Counted from the first letter of the stretch, positions 17,003 to 26,147 are shown. The stretch is DNA of 64,000 nt from Desulfoferrobacter suflitae (GCF_022603395.1 NZ_JAIBKA010000015.1:42309-106308); one strand, 5' to 3'. Notes: generated by a model from the letters alone, not told the origin. Made by a program: numbers and translations.

Positions 17003-19784
17003 CCTGGTTACCTCCCATTCGCGTGACTGCTTGATCATACCACATGAGCAGCTTCGGATCTTCCTGTAGGACGTTTTCGGGTATCTTGCGGGCCACTGTG
17101 ATGATGGTGGTGTAGTCGCGCTCTTGCCACGCCTTCTTGAAGCCGGCACGTACGGCTTCAAGGCGGAAGACTTTGAGCCACCGCTGCTTGGACTCTCGGT
17201 ACTCTTCGAACTCTCGCAGCAGAGTTCGCTCGCGTAGTTTTTCCAGGTCGCCTGCCTTATTGGGATCGGGCACGTACCAACGGTCTTTGGCCTTGATGCA
17301 TAGAGTCGGATCGTCTTTGGGAAGGTTGCGCAGCTCTTTGAAATTGGTGGACAGATAGCTGTGGATCTGAGTGGGTACATCGCTTTTGCCGTCGTAGAGC
17401 AGGAAGTTCTGCGCCAATAGATCCGAAAGCTCCAGGGGTTTTTCGTGCTTGTGCCAGCCACCGATCTCCTTGAGGAATTGAGGGTGGAGCTCTTGGAAGG
17501 TCTGTGGTTTTTTCGTGAGCTGCTGTTTGAGCCACTGGATCGCCGAGGATTCGTCTTTGACCCAAATTTCGAGTTGGAACATCTCCTTGACGGTCAGCCG
17601 TTTCTTGTCGTACTCGGCCGCCTGTTCCGGCAGGAAATACATGCCCTCGCGCTCGGGAAAACGCTGAACCAGTCCCTGGTAGAACTCCGCAGCGGATAGA
17701 GGCACCGTCACTCCACGCTGAACATGGAAAGCGACCATGCGGTCGAAGAGAAGGTAGTTCTGACGCTCGGCGATGACCTCAGCCTGGCCGTCCTTGGAGA
17801 CGAAAACCGGGAGTTGCTTCAGGTGCGTTCGGATGAAGTCCCAGACGCCTTCTTCGGTTCCAGCAGTCAGCTTGAAGCGTTCTTCAAGGCCGCCGTTTGG
17901 TTTGTAGGCAGAGATTACCAGGTCCTGTTTGACGGCCGTGCTGGTCACCTGTCGATATGATCCCTGCTGTTTGTCCATGGTTCGGACGTCAGCCACCACG
18001 AACCGCGCCGCCAGCATGGCTTCTTGGATGGCGTTCCAGACGGCGTTTCGGGAGTTGTGGAACACCACCGTCATCCACCTGCCGGGCTTGAGAACACGGC
18101 AGTATTCCGTAAAACACCGCTGCATCAACCGCTGATACTCGGGTAGCCCTTTCTTCTTGAATTTGTCAATGATTGCCTCGGGTGCAGCATCCGTAAACAC
18201 GCGATGCCAGGATTCAACCAGGAAGTTGAGGTCTGCGTAGTAAATGTTTTCTCCGAATGGCGGGTCCGTAAAGATATAGTCGATAGAGTTGTCAGGAACT
18301 CCGATCATGGTTCCGGTGCCAGTAGAGATGGTTGCGTTCTCTCTTGTAGAAGCACCGAGCTGAAATACTCTTGGGAGTCTTGCAAGCTTACCCTCCAAGA
18401 TGTACCAGGGGCTACATTCTGCATGTTGGGATGCAAGATAATAAACACCGGTCATATATTGGTTGACTTGAGAGAAACCTGTTGGACGGTAGCGGTTGAG
18501 AAGTGAAGCTGTCCATATTGCCTGTTCAACAAAGAACAGCAGCATGTGTCGAATGCGCAAGTGGTTATGGGCGCTTGCCTTTCGCCACATGGCCGTCAAT
18601 GCTTGAGCAGCCCGGGGAAGGAAGAAGTGATGGATGTGTGTGAAGCCCTTCGGCTCTATCCGTGATCCGTGGTACATCTGCTTGATGGGAAATCGGTTTG
18701 CCGGCATTTCACTTGGCAGCGGCATCTGTGCAATACGATCAAGCAGCTGGAGGTCAGCATCGTCGGGCTTCTTCTCATATCTCTGACCGCTGACATCATA
18801 AGAGATGAGCGATGGTCGAAACTTCACGCGCCTCCAGGTATCGCCCGTGATGGGATCTACTCGCGACTCGAACACCCGCCCAAGATTGTCCTTGGTCAAT
18901 TCCGCACTAAAGTGAGGACAGGGGAAAGAACCTCTGACTCGCTTTGTCTCCTCATCAAGCGCCTCATCGAGGAAAACCACCTCGCCGGTACAGTCCGGAC
19001 AGATGAAGACTTCGCTCCAGACTGTATAGTCGATCCGGCCCTTTGTCTTGCCGTCGGTATGGAGGGTCTCATACATCCAGCCGAGCTCTTGCTCCATCTC
19101 GGCGAGGAGTTTCTTTCCGGCCTTGGCAAATGCCTGGACGTCGAACGGCAGATTGTAGTTGGCGGCAATAAAGGTGGCCGCCGGGGCCAGATCGTTCAAC
19201 ACCACGCGACGGGTGCCCCACTTCGGTTTATCGAGTCCCTGTTTGGCCCAGTCGGTCTCCAACCGAAATCGATATTCCGCCGGAGCGGCCCCACACCACT
19301 GGGCTGCAACACCGGTCATTCCCGAGCCACAGAAGCCGTCCAGAATAACGTCCCCCGGGTCCGTATAGTGGAGGATGGATGGCACGATGGCCAGGTGCGG
19401 CACCTTGGTGTGATAGGAGTGGGCCTTGTAAAGAGGGTCGGTCTTCCCCTCGCTCACATCAATGGCAAAGGGGTTGCGACTGTAAGGTACGGACGGATCG
19501 TAAGGCTTTCCGTAACAACGAATGAAGTCGTCCAGGAATGGGTTGGGGCATGCGGTGTAGTACGGAGGGTCGGACAAGGACAGGATGTCCTCGTCCGAGC
19601 CTATCGGAAAGCCCTCGATCTTTCGGAATTCCGGGTCCTTTAGCTTCTCACGCAGCTTTTCCAGGAAGTACTTCCGGCGCTCTTCGTCGTTCGGAAACGT
19701 CATGCCCAGGCATTCTACCGGTTCGGTCGGTTTGGCGGTGAATCGGGTTTCAAAGATGCTATGTTCGCGATAGTCCTTCGCCAT
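16992..19784 (-). CDS. pglXI: BREX-3 adenine-specific DNA methyltransferase PglXI
   Basis: The 930-residue methyltransferase modifies host DNA so that BREX can tell it from phage DNA. It has the SAM-binding motif VILDGFCGSGMTGVAA near residue 150 and the catalytic motif YIFTDPPFGENIYY near residue 500. A cysteine pair region (FICPDCTGEVVF, later FPCPHF) may bind zinc between them. The N-terminus (LSLSDPPYYTACPNPFLDDF) is typical of the type-3 PglX group. The start at 19784 has AAGGAG eight bases upstream. It is the first gene after a 596-base repeat-rich gap and leads a chain of overlapping genes down to brxHII. With brxC broken, methylation may persist without exclusion. Confidence 0.88.
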   Translation of the reverse strand: MAKDYREHSIFETRFTAKPTEPVECLGMTFPNDEERRKYFLEKLREKLKDPEFRKIEGFPIGSDEDILSLSDPPYYTACPNPFLDDFIRCYGKPYDPSVPYSRNPFAIDVSEGKTDPLYKAHSYHTKVPHLAIVPSILHYTDPGDVILDGFCGSGMTGVAAQWCGAAPAEYRFRLETDWAKQGLDKPKWGTRRVVLNDLAPAATFIAANYNLPFDVQAFAKAGKKLLAEMEQELGWMYETLHTDGKTKGRIDYTVWSEVFICPDCTGEVVFLDEALDEETKRVRGSFPCPHFSAELTKDNLGRVFESRVDPITGDTWRRVKFRPSLISYDVSGQRYEKKPDDADLQLLDRIAQMPLPSEMPANRFPIKQMYHGSRIEPKGFTHIHHFFLPRAAQALTAMWRKASAHNHLRIRHMLLFFVEQAIWTASLLNRYRPTGFSQVNQYMTGVYYLASQHAECSPWYILEGKLARLPRVFQLGASTRENATISTGTGTMIGVPDNSIDYIFTDPPFGENIYYADLNFLVESWHRVFTDAAPEAIIDKFKKKGLPEYQRLMQRCFTEYCRVLKPGRWMTVVFHNSRNAVWNAIQEAMLAARFVVADVRTMDKQQGSYRQVTSTAVKQDLVISAYKPNGGLEERFKLTAGTEEGVWDFIRTHLKQLPVFVSKDGQAEVIAERQNYLLFDRMVAFHVQRGVTVPLSAAEFYQGLVQRFPEREGMYFLPEQAAEYDKKRLTVKEMFQLEIWVKDESSAIQWLKQQLTKKPQTFQELHPQFLKEIGGWHKHEKPLELSDLLAQNFLLYDGKSDVPTQIHSYLSTNFKELRNLPKDDPTLCIKAKDRWYVPDPNKAGDLEKLRERTLLREFEEYRESKQRWLKVFRLEAVRAGFKKAWQERDYTTIITVARKIPENVLQEDPKLLMWYDQAVTRMGGNQDVQ

Positions 19785-20380
19785 CGGGCCGCTCCTTAAC
19801 ATCCACCGGCAAGGGAAGGAGTGTGCGCAACAATGCCGTGCAATTCGCTTGCATTCGTGTGCGGCGCATTTCCGCGATGGAGTTTCTTGTTGTATTCGTT
19901 TATGGTTTCAAGTGTATTCAGGCGGGGCTTAGTGCGGGCAAGCGCGTTATGGTCTTCGAAACGCGTGAAAATACACGCGGCACGCGTAACATGCGCGCGG
20001 CGCGTGAAAGTACACACGGCGCGCAAAAAAACGCTCGATTCGCCCGCACTGCCGTTTTTGGACATAAGACGCTCCTTTGGCGTGCCCCTCCTGAACGCTC
20101 GTATTTCCGCATGCGCTCATATCGCCGCTCGTAAAATACGAGCGCGCACGTATTTTGAGCGGTTCGTGGGTTTCACCGATCTCGGGGCTCTTCCCACATG
20201 TGTGTTGTGATCTTCCCACATGTGTGAATAATCACCCCTTGCGCATGTAGGCGGCTTTACACAATCAGCTCACCCCAAACGTGATCATGCCAGTCAGCCT
20301 GATCATATTAAAGCACTCATGATCTCATTTCCATAAACATGATCATCTGACCAAAAATGATCATATTAATGCGATCATGA
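19785..20380. promoter_or_regulatory. Repeat-rich 596-base intergenic region upstream of pglXI
   Basis: No convincing gene lies here; the open frames have implausible composition. The likely promoter for the pglXI-ATPase-PIN-ligase-brxHII chain would lie within it. Dyads include cgcgtgaaaatacacgcg at 19962 and a near-copy (cgcgtgaaagtacacacgg) at 20000. A perfect hairpin gctcgtaaaatacgagc lies at 20127-20143, and CGCTCGTATTT (20096-20106) has an inverted mate ending near 20144. Two direct copies of tcttcccacatgtgtg lie at 20189-20204 and 20211-20226. The TGATCA array is described separately. The motifs look like several operator sets, but their regulator is unknown. Confidence 0.5.
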
Positions 20381-20383
20381 TCA
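20282..20383. repeat. Array of seven GATC sites, mostly in TGATCA palindromes
   Basis: GATC occurs at 20283, 20301, 20321, 20341, 20359, 20373 and 20379, giving spacings of 18, 20, 20, 18, 14 and 6 bases. Five of the seven lie in the palindrome TGATCA. Two longer direct copies, tgatcatattaa then gc then tcatgatc, start at 20300 and 20358. The regular two-turn spacing suggests binding sites for a dimeric regulator or a methylation-sensitive switch ahead of pglXI. Confidence 0.6.
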
Positions 20384-21427
20384 CGTTTTCCGCCAGATGG
20401 CATCACGCCCTCCCTTTACGCACACGATTTTTCCTGCCTCCCGGAGGTCTCGGAGGGCACGATTGATCGTGGGACGGCTGACTCCCGGACAGGTGCGCTC
20501 GATGTCCGCCACCCGAAACTCCTCCGGTAAACGTCCAATCGTCTCAAAGACCAATTCCTTCTTGGCCCCATGGGTGGTGGTCAGCTCGCCGGTTCGACGC
20601 TCGAATTCATGGTAGGCGCCGAGGAGCATCACACCCAAGAAATACTCCCACCATGGCAGCAAGGTGTGTGTGCCTTGGTGCCAGCCCTGAGAGGATTTGT
20701 AGAGTGCGTCGTAGTATCCTTCCCGCTGATTTTCGATCAAGTGCTCGAGACTGATATAACGGCCGACTTCGAAACCAGCCTGATAAAGAAGGAGCAATGT
20801 CAGCAGCCTCGCCATCCTGCCGTTTCCATCTGTAAATGGATGGATGCATAGAAAATCGAACACATAGGCTGGGATGAGCAGAAGAGGATCGATTTCTCCA
20901 TAATCCCATTTTTCTCTGAAAAGGGCGTGGAGCCGCTCCATGGCTTCTGGCGTCTGATGTGCGGGAACCGGCCTGAAACGGACAAACTTCGTTCCATCGG
21001 CCCGCGTCTCGGCAATCTCGTTGTCCGTCATCTTCCATCGTCCCCCTTGTTGGGCGACGAATTGATAGAGATCACGATGCAGTTGGAGAACAATACCGAC
21101 CGTAAACGGCATATTGGCATGGTTGGCATGAATCGTCGCAAGGGCATCACGGTATCCGGCGATCTCCTGTTCGGATCGATTCCTTGGCGTGGTCTTGTGC
21201 TCCACAAGCTTCTTGATCCGTTCAGCCGGTGCTTCAATGCCCTCGATACGGTTGGACGATTCGGTACTCTGGATAATGGAGACCTGGCGCAACGATTCGA
21301 GTATTTGGGGCGTCTGTTCCTTGAAAAGTGCTTCCTTTCCTCGGTATTCGCCCAACAATCGGATGGTCCGCAGGAACGAGTGGGGGATCGCGTGCCTTTC
21401 GAGGAAGTCTGACTGGAATGAATTCAT
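20381..21427 (-). CDS. Fic-domain AMPylase-like protein with winged-helix C-terminus
   Basis: The 348-residue Fic protein has the catalytic motif HPFTDGNGRM near residue 196. An N-terminal inhibitory helix motif (STESSNRIEG) near residue 54 marks it as a self-inhibited class. The C-terminal 70 residues (ADIERTCPGVSRPTINRALR) form a winged-helix DNA-binding segment, so it could control its own gene. Fic enzymes transfer AMP or other phosphates to target proteins. Its ATG overlaps the stop of the four-helix-bundle gene. It sits between brxC and pglXI, outside the standard BREX-3 gene set, so it is cargo or a toxin-like accessory. The substrate is unknown. Confidence 0.9.
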   Translation of the reverse strand: MNSFQSDFLERHAIPHSFLRTIRLLGEYRGKEALFKEQTPQILESLRQVSIIQSTESSNRIEGIEAPAERIKKLVEHKTTPRNRSEQEIAGYRDALATIHANHANMPFTVGIVLQLHRDLYQFVAQQGGRWKMTDNEIAETRADGTKFVRFRPVPAHQTPEAMERLHALFREKWDYGEIDPLLLIPAYVFDFLCIHPFTDGNGRMARLLTLLLLYQAGFEVGRYISLEHLIENQREGYYDALYKSSQGWHQGTHTLLPWWEYFLGVMLLGAYHEFERRTGELTTTHGAKKELVFETIGRLPEEFRVADIERTCPGVSRPTINRALRDLREAGKIVCVKGGRDAIWRKT

Positions 21428-21834
21428 GGGCGTTCCATTTTAGATTTTAGATTGTTGATTTTAGATTTTTGATTGCTGATTGAAGACTTGGTGGTGCGGA
21501 TGGATGCCACGAATATGGCGGTTAACTCATTGGCCTCCTGGCGAAGGGGTTCAACTTTAGCGCGAGGGAGAAGCTCTCCGTCCATGATCAATTCCAGCCA
21601 GAAACAGCATTCATCGGCTTCTTCCAATACCGTTCCGAGTTTTGAGGCGAATTCCGCCTTTGATCGTCCACGACAGGCAGCCCGATAGTTCGCTCCAACC
21701 GACGTTCCCGCCCGGACAAGCTGATTCGCGATCGCTCGCCCTGAAATGGAGTTTGGCAGAGCATCCACGAGCTTCATCACGCGCAGGGCAAAACGCTTTG
21801 TCCGCTCCTTCAGCTCTTTCTCATTCAATTCCAA
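21424..21834 (-). CDS. Four-helix-bundle protein (S23/rRNA intervening-sequence protein family)
   Basis: The 136-residue all-helical protein matches the four-helix-bundle family first known from 23S rRNA intervening sequences. It has the opening MELNEKELKERTKRFALRVM, family motif SISGRAIANQLVRAGTSVGA, NYRAACRGRSKAEFASKL and EADECCFWLELI. Function is not known. The last about 20 residues (SSISNQKSKINNLKSKMERP) are encoded by an AT-rich inverted arm that also occurs without the gene inside brxHII. The stop overlaps the fic start. The gene with its arms looks like a discrete insert between brxC and fic. Confidence 0.88.
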   Translation of the reverse strand: MELNEKELKERTKRFALRVMKLVDALPNSISGRAIANQLVRAGTSVGANYRAACRGRSKAEFASKLGTVLEEADECCFWLELIMDGELLPRAKVEPLRQEANELTAIFVASIRTTKSSISNQKSKINNLKSKMERP

Positions 21835-21936
21835 ACCCTCCTATGTTCTTAGATTGACGATTGAAGCTTGTCGACTGCCAGTACAATGGCATGCAATGCA
21901 TTCAAATCAAAAATCTGCAATCAAAAATCTAAAATT
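21437..21936. mobile_element. Four-helix-bundle gene bracketed by inverted SNQKS-type arms
   Basis: An arm at 21437-21487 (repeated gattttagatttttgattg units) and an inverted arm at 21904-21936 (aaatctgcaatcaaaaatc) enclose the four-helix-bundle gene. The right arm touches the brxC stop codon and the left arm reaches the fic start. Arms of the same type lie in brxHII at 13730-13833 with no gene between them. Mobility is inferred from this pattern. Confidence 0.55.
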
Positions 21937-22927
21937 ACTCTAAAATTATCCTCACCTTCCCAGGCTCCTTGCCCTTGGCGAGCTGGTCCAGGTATTCCTC
22001 GAACCGCTTTTTCATCTCCGCCGGGGTGGCCGGGGAGCCCCCCGAAAGCAGCGCGGCGCGCAGGTCCTCGATCTTGACCGAGACCTTGGTGAGTCCGGAT
22101 AGAACATCCTTGAGCGCATGGATGAAGTCCTGGCTCAGGTCGTCGGGTAGGGCCCCCTTCTTGATGAAATCCTCTACCAGTTTGCGCGGCTCGGGTTTGA
22201 GAAGGCCGAGATTGGTCTTGGTGGTCGGGTCCGCGAGATTGGTCAGCAGCGTTTGCGTCCATCCCTCAATCAGCTTGTCGAGCTCGCCGTCAAAGTCGTC
22301 GAGCATGGTTGCCGCGGGGGGGCCTGGCGGCTCTGTTGCCGGCTTGAACTTACAGTGTGGACAGAAGGGCGAGGCGTCCAACTCCTGTTCCGTCATTTCG
22401 AAACAGCTCCTTAATGCCGCCAGGCGGTTCTGGAAGTCTAACAAGTGTTGGCGCGGCATGAGGTCGATAATGGAGAGCTTTTGCAGGTCCTTTGAGTCGC
22501 TCATCGCCCATGAGCCTGGCCTTGCGCTTGTCATCGTTCACTCCCAGCCGCGCCTTGACGTGCATGCTGATGTACGTCCGCAGATAGGCTTTCTTGAGAT
22601 CGTTAAGCTTGTGCTGAGTTTGCTGGCGGAAGCCCGCCGTACCGCGCTGGACCGGATCGCCAATCTGGTCGAGGACCTCGTCACGCACAGCCTTCATCTT
22701 GTCAATCCATTCGTGGTCGGTGGGTAGAACCGCCTCGGCCGTGGAAAGATATGAGGCTGCTGACCCGAGGTCGCCCGCCAGCTCCTGTAGCAGCTCGATC
22801 TCCTCCAATGACTGTAGCCCATTGCGATGGCCGGTGATCTCCTGAACATCATAGCGCAAGTTCTTGAGCTTTCCGGGCGTGGTGTAGGCCTGCAGAGACT
22901 CGAGGAATTGCTTGGTTCTTTCAAGGG

Positions 22928-22998
22928 AACCGCGAATGGACGCAAATGAACGCGAATGCCCATCTTCGATTCGCGTCAATTCGCGTTCATTTGCGGTT
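22928..22998. repeat. In-frame NERE-type palindrome in brxC
   Basis: Arms at 22928-22957 (aaccgcgaatggacgcaaat and on) and 22969-22998 (ending catttgcggtt) match the GxxExxY-element arms. The minus strand reads [20 protein letters not shown] without a stop, adding about 24 codons to brxC. Confidence 0.75.
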
Positions 22999-23948
22999 AA
23001 ATTCACCCCCCAGAAAAACAGGCCGGTCTGCAAGTTTTGCTGCGTGAGCACCAGCCGTTCCACGGCTTCGGTAATGGCCTTCTGTAGTTGTTGGACCGGT
23101 CCATCATTGCCCTGGGTGACCAGCTGGGCCATGCCCGGCGTAAGGCCGAGCAACTCGAAGAGCGCTTTGAGCGCGGGCAGGTTCCAGTCCTTGGGCCGTT
23201 CGACATGCTTAAACTGGGTGAGCTCGTCAATGCCGGTTCCGGCCAGTTGCGGCAGGCCGGTGGCGTCGAACTTCTTGCCGGGAATGGCAAGGACCAGCTC
23301 GCCGGCGTAAACCAGGGCGGCCAGTACGACCACGGCCCATTCAGGCTCCAACCGGAGTATCTGTGGGGCAAGATACTCGATTCCGAAAACATCCTGGATC
23401 AGCTCGGAGCGGTTGACCACCTGGCCATGGCCCTTCTTCTTCACAATGGCGAGGATATGCTTGGCGTACTTTGACCGGTACGGGTCCAACCTATCGCCAT
23501 CGAGAAGCTCGAGTCCATCCAGCACTGCGGTTGCCTGCCTGGTTGGTTTCTGCCCGGAAATGGTGCGGAGCGCATCCTGTGCGGCCTGTGCCCGGGAGGC
23601 GCCAAAGATGAGAACTGAAAAAAACGGATATTCAGGGGCTTGGTCGCTGAAGTGAGGGCCAAGGCAGATGCCGGCCACGGTGTTTACCACGTCACGAAAG
23701 TTGATACGCTCCTGGGAGCTTGACTTGCCTTTGGTCCACTCTGCAATGGTCTTGGCTCGGCCCTGGTAGGTGGCTTCAAAGACACTGGTCATGTTCTTCT
23801 GTAGCCATTGAACCAGGTTGCGCAGGAAACTAGTACACTGCGGCGAAAGTAAGTACCTCATGTTTACGTAATCGCTAAACTTTTGGCTGGACGAATGATC
23901 GTCCTTCATGTAGGGTCAAATTCTCGAAGACCTTAACATGGAGGATAT

Positions 23949-24455
23949 TTGCCCGTGCCAAGACTCAAACCCGACTCAATTGTACTGACTGATCAACAGC
24001 GTGCTCTGCTTGAGAGGATAGTTCGTCGAGAAAAGAGCACGCAGCAACAGATCCGACGAACTCAAGTCATCTTGGCGGCAGCCGATCAGTCGGAGAATCG
24101 GTCCATAGCCAAACGATTCAATTTGAATGTAAAAACTGTCCGCCTTTGGCGTCGACGTTGGATCGAGGTTAGCCAAGCCATGCACACTGCTGAAAAGAAT
24201 GGTGACATAAAGCAATTGGAGCAACTCATTGTCGATGCCCTCACGGATGAAAAGCGTAGCGGCAGACCGGCTCTGTTTACCCCGGAGCAGATCTGTCAGA
24301 TTGTTGCCATGGGCTGCGAAAAACCTGAAGATTCGCAGCGCCCCATCAGTCACTGGACGGCAAGGGAACTGGCTGATGAGGCCATCAAACGCGGCATAGT
24401 TGAAAACATCTCGCCCCGCAGTGCAGGGCGATTTTTTAAAAGAAGCAGACCTTAA
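23949..24455 (+). CDS. IS630-family transposase, N-terminal part (helix-turn-helix)
   Basis: The 168-residue frame covers the DNA-binding part. It has RRTQVILAAADQSENRSIAK and FNLNVKTVRLWRRRWIE (helix-turn-helix), then GRPALFTPEQICQIVAMGCE, and an unfinished link to the catalytic domain. It ends at [11 protein letters not shown] where the frame should pass to the downstream ORF. The join lies at a T6A4 run (T6 at 24432-24437). The downstream frame is +1 relative to this one, so either transcriptional slippage (loss of one U) or a disabling one-base insertion separates them. The true start is uncertain; a GTG six bases in (23955) is also possible. Confidence 0.8.
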   Translation: MPVPRLKPDSIVLTDQQRALLERIVRREKSTQQQIRRTQVILAAADQSENRSIAKRFNLNVKTVRLWRRRWIEVSQAMHTAEKNGDIKQLEQLIVDALTDEKRSGRPALFTPEQICQIVAMGCEKPEDSQRPISHWTARELADEAIKRGIVENISPRSAGRFFKRSRP

Positions 24456-25200
24456 ACCCCATCTGTCCCGTTATTGGTTGAATGCCAAATATGATAATCC
24501 ACAAACCTTCAACGAACAGGTCGTCGGCGTATGTGATGTCTATGCTATGGCACCCACCGCTCAAGAAGACGGACTGCATGTGATCAGCACGGACGAGATG
24601 ACCGGCATCCAAGCACTCGAGCGCCTCCATCCTACGAAGCCCATGGAACGGGGTAAACCTGAACGACGCGAGTTTGAATATATTCGCCGCGGAACACAGA
24701 CTCTGATTGCCAATTTTGATGTGTCTACCGGCAGAATGATTACGCCCACGGTGGGGGACACACGCACTGAAGAAGATTTTGCCGAACACATCAAACGTAC
24801 CATCGAAACAGATCCTCAAGCGCGGTGGATATTCGTAATGGACCAACTCAATACCCACAAATCAGAAGCTCTGGTCCGCTTGGTTGCCGACCAATGTGCA
24901 CTCAAGGAGGACCTCGGGATCAAGGGCAAATCAGGTATTCTCCAATCCATGGAAACGCGGGCCGCTTTTCTGCAAGACAAGAATCATCGCATTCGTTTCG
25001 TTTATACCCCGAAGCACGCTTCCTGGCTCAACCAGGTAGAAATCTGGTTCAGCATACTAATGCGAAAGTTACTCCGTCGTGGCAGCTTCACTTCAAAAGA
25101 GAACCTGCGGGAAAGGATCTTGGCTTTTATCGACTATTTCAATTCCACCATGGCCAAGGCTTTCAAATGGACTTACGCCGGCCGCCCGCTGGCATGCTAA
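24400..25200 (+). CDS. IS630-family transposase, C-terminal DDE catalytic part
   Basis: The frame holds the DDE domain. The first Asp is in [15 protein letters not shown], the second in [16 protein letters not shown], and the Glu in [15 protein letters not shown], the IS630/mariner pattern. The ATG-like start reported here lies within the upstream ORF. The real product is probably the fusion [18 protein letters not shown] made by frameshift or slippage at 24432-24437. If the shift does not occur, the element is inactive. Confidence 0.85.
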   Translation: MKTSRPAVQGDFLKEADLKPHLSRYWLNAKYDNPQTFNEQVVGVCDVYAMAPTAQEDGLHVISTDEMTGIQALERLHPTKPMERGKPERREFEYIRRGTQTLIANFDVSTGRMITPTVGDTRTEEDFAEHIKRTIETDPQARWIFVMDQLNTHKSEALVRLVADQCALKEDLGIKGKSGILQSMETRAAFLQDKNHRIRFVYTPKHASWLNQVEIWFSILMRKLLRRGSFTSKENLRERILAFIDYFNSTMAKAFKWTYAGRPLAC

Positions 25201-26087
25201 AATGGGCCACGCACTTTCGCCGAGCTGTACTAGACGCCTTGGATTCATGCGTAGCCTTGGCCTGACCGGAAGAAGTGGACGCGAGGTCCAGGGCTGCGGC
25301 ATAACTGCCCAGGGCCATGCGGAATTCTTCGTCCATGCTTGCCAGGTGCAAGAACAGCTCATCGGATTTCTTTTCGTCCTTGAAATGCGGTGCGTCGAAG
25401 GGCTGGATGAAGTAAAGGTAAAAGTCTCGCGGCGGCACGGCGGTAGATCGTTCGTTGGGCGCGCCGAAAAAGAGATATCCCTGGCGTGCGGCCTTGCGCT
25501 CCAGCCACTCCATTTCGTGCTGCCAGATTTTGTAGCCGGTGACGTATGTCTGGTCGGTACACTCCATTACTCGCCGAAGCGCATCATAGTAGTAGCGATC
25601 CAGTTGCGAAGAATCCAGGCTCTCGACCCGTTTCTCAATAAGAGCATCGAAGTCGTCGGTCTTTTTGAGGTCCAGGTAATACTGACGGTTATCCGAATTG
25701 GAGGAAATGAATTGTCCACTCACGGTCTTGTGGATTTCCCGCAGGACGGTCTCTACCTGGGAGAGCAGATCGTCGGCGGGATCGCCTCCCAGCTCCTCGA
25801 TACCGGGCTGGAATAGACAAAGAGCATCCCGCAGTTCTTCAGCCGTCGCGCCGAGAGTCGCGTAGATGTCGCCCGTAGTGAGCCGGTGGACCGATAGAGC
25901 ATGGATCAGTCGCAATGCCATGGGCTTGTAGGCAGGGCGTGTGAAGGCCTGCTGGATGCGTGACTCCAATACCTGACTGCAGTCGATCACCGCCTTGATG
26001 TCCGGCACCGCTCGGAATGACGGGTTCTCGCGCAGGGTCGTCCAGTATCCGTCGTAAGCGAGCAGCCCGGGGGGCTGTGTCCATGGG

Positions 26088-26147
26088 TCAGGCGTCAAGC
26101 GTCCAGCGTCCTTTGTGTTGTGACGTTCGACGTTCGACGCAAGACTC
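26088..26147. repeat. In-frame palindromic element (gacgttcgacgcaagac family) in brxC
   Basis: Arms ggcgtcaagcgtccagcgtc (26091-26110) and gacgttcgacgttcgacgca (26122-26141) are near-inverted. The minus strand reads [20 protein letters not shown] in frame. The same coding signature (SLASNVKRQ) ends PglZ. Confidence 0.65.

Larger units (their letters stand above)
23833..25230 (+). mobile_element. IS630-family insertion sequence in brxC
   Basis: The 1398-base element has terminal inverted repeats beginning gtacactgcggcgaaagt on the left and gtacagctcggcgaaagt on the right (inverted), with TA on each side (23831-23832 and 25231-25232). TA duplication is the hallmark of IS630/mariner elements. 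It encodes a transposase in two overlapping frames on the plus strand, opposite to brxC. Confidence 0.9.

Noticed and set aside
15599..17461. ATPase start extended to 17461
   Set aside because: The first 153 codons are an out-of-frame reading of pglXI; the ATG at 17002 has a good ribosome-binding site.
19796..20219. Short frames on both strands in the gap before pglXI
   Set aside because: They have no start site, no conserved pattern and follow the GC-rich dyads.
22350..22560. Programmed frameshift to make two BrxC forms
   Set aside because: There is no slippery heptamer or following structure, and the gene is already cut by the IS; a point mutation is simpler.
25255..25300. Further in-frame repeat encoding [11 protein letters not shown] near the IS630 site in brxC
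   Set aside because: The peptide looks repeat-like, but I found no clear inverted arms or second copy in the window.
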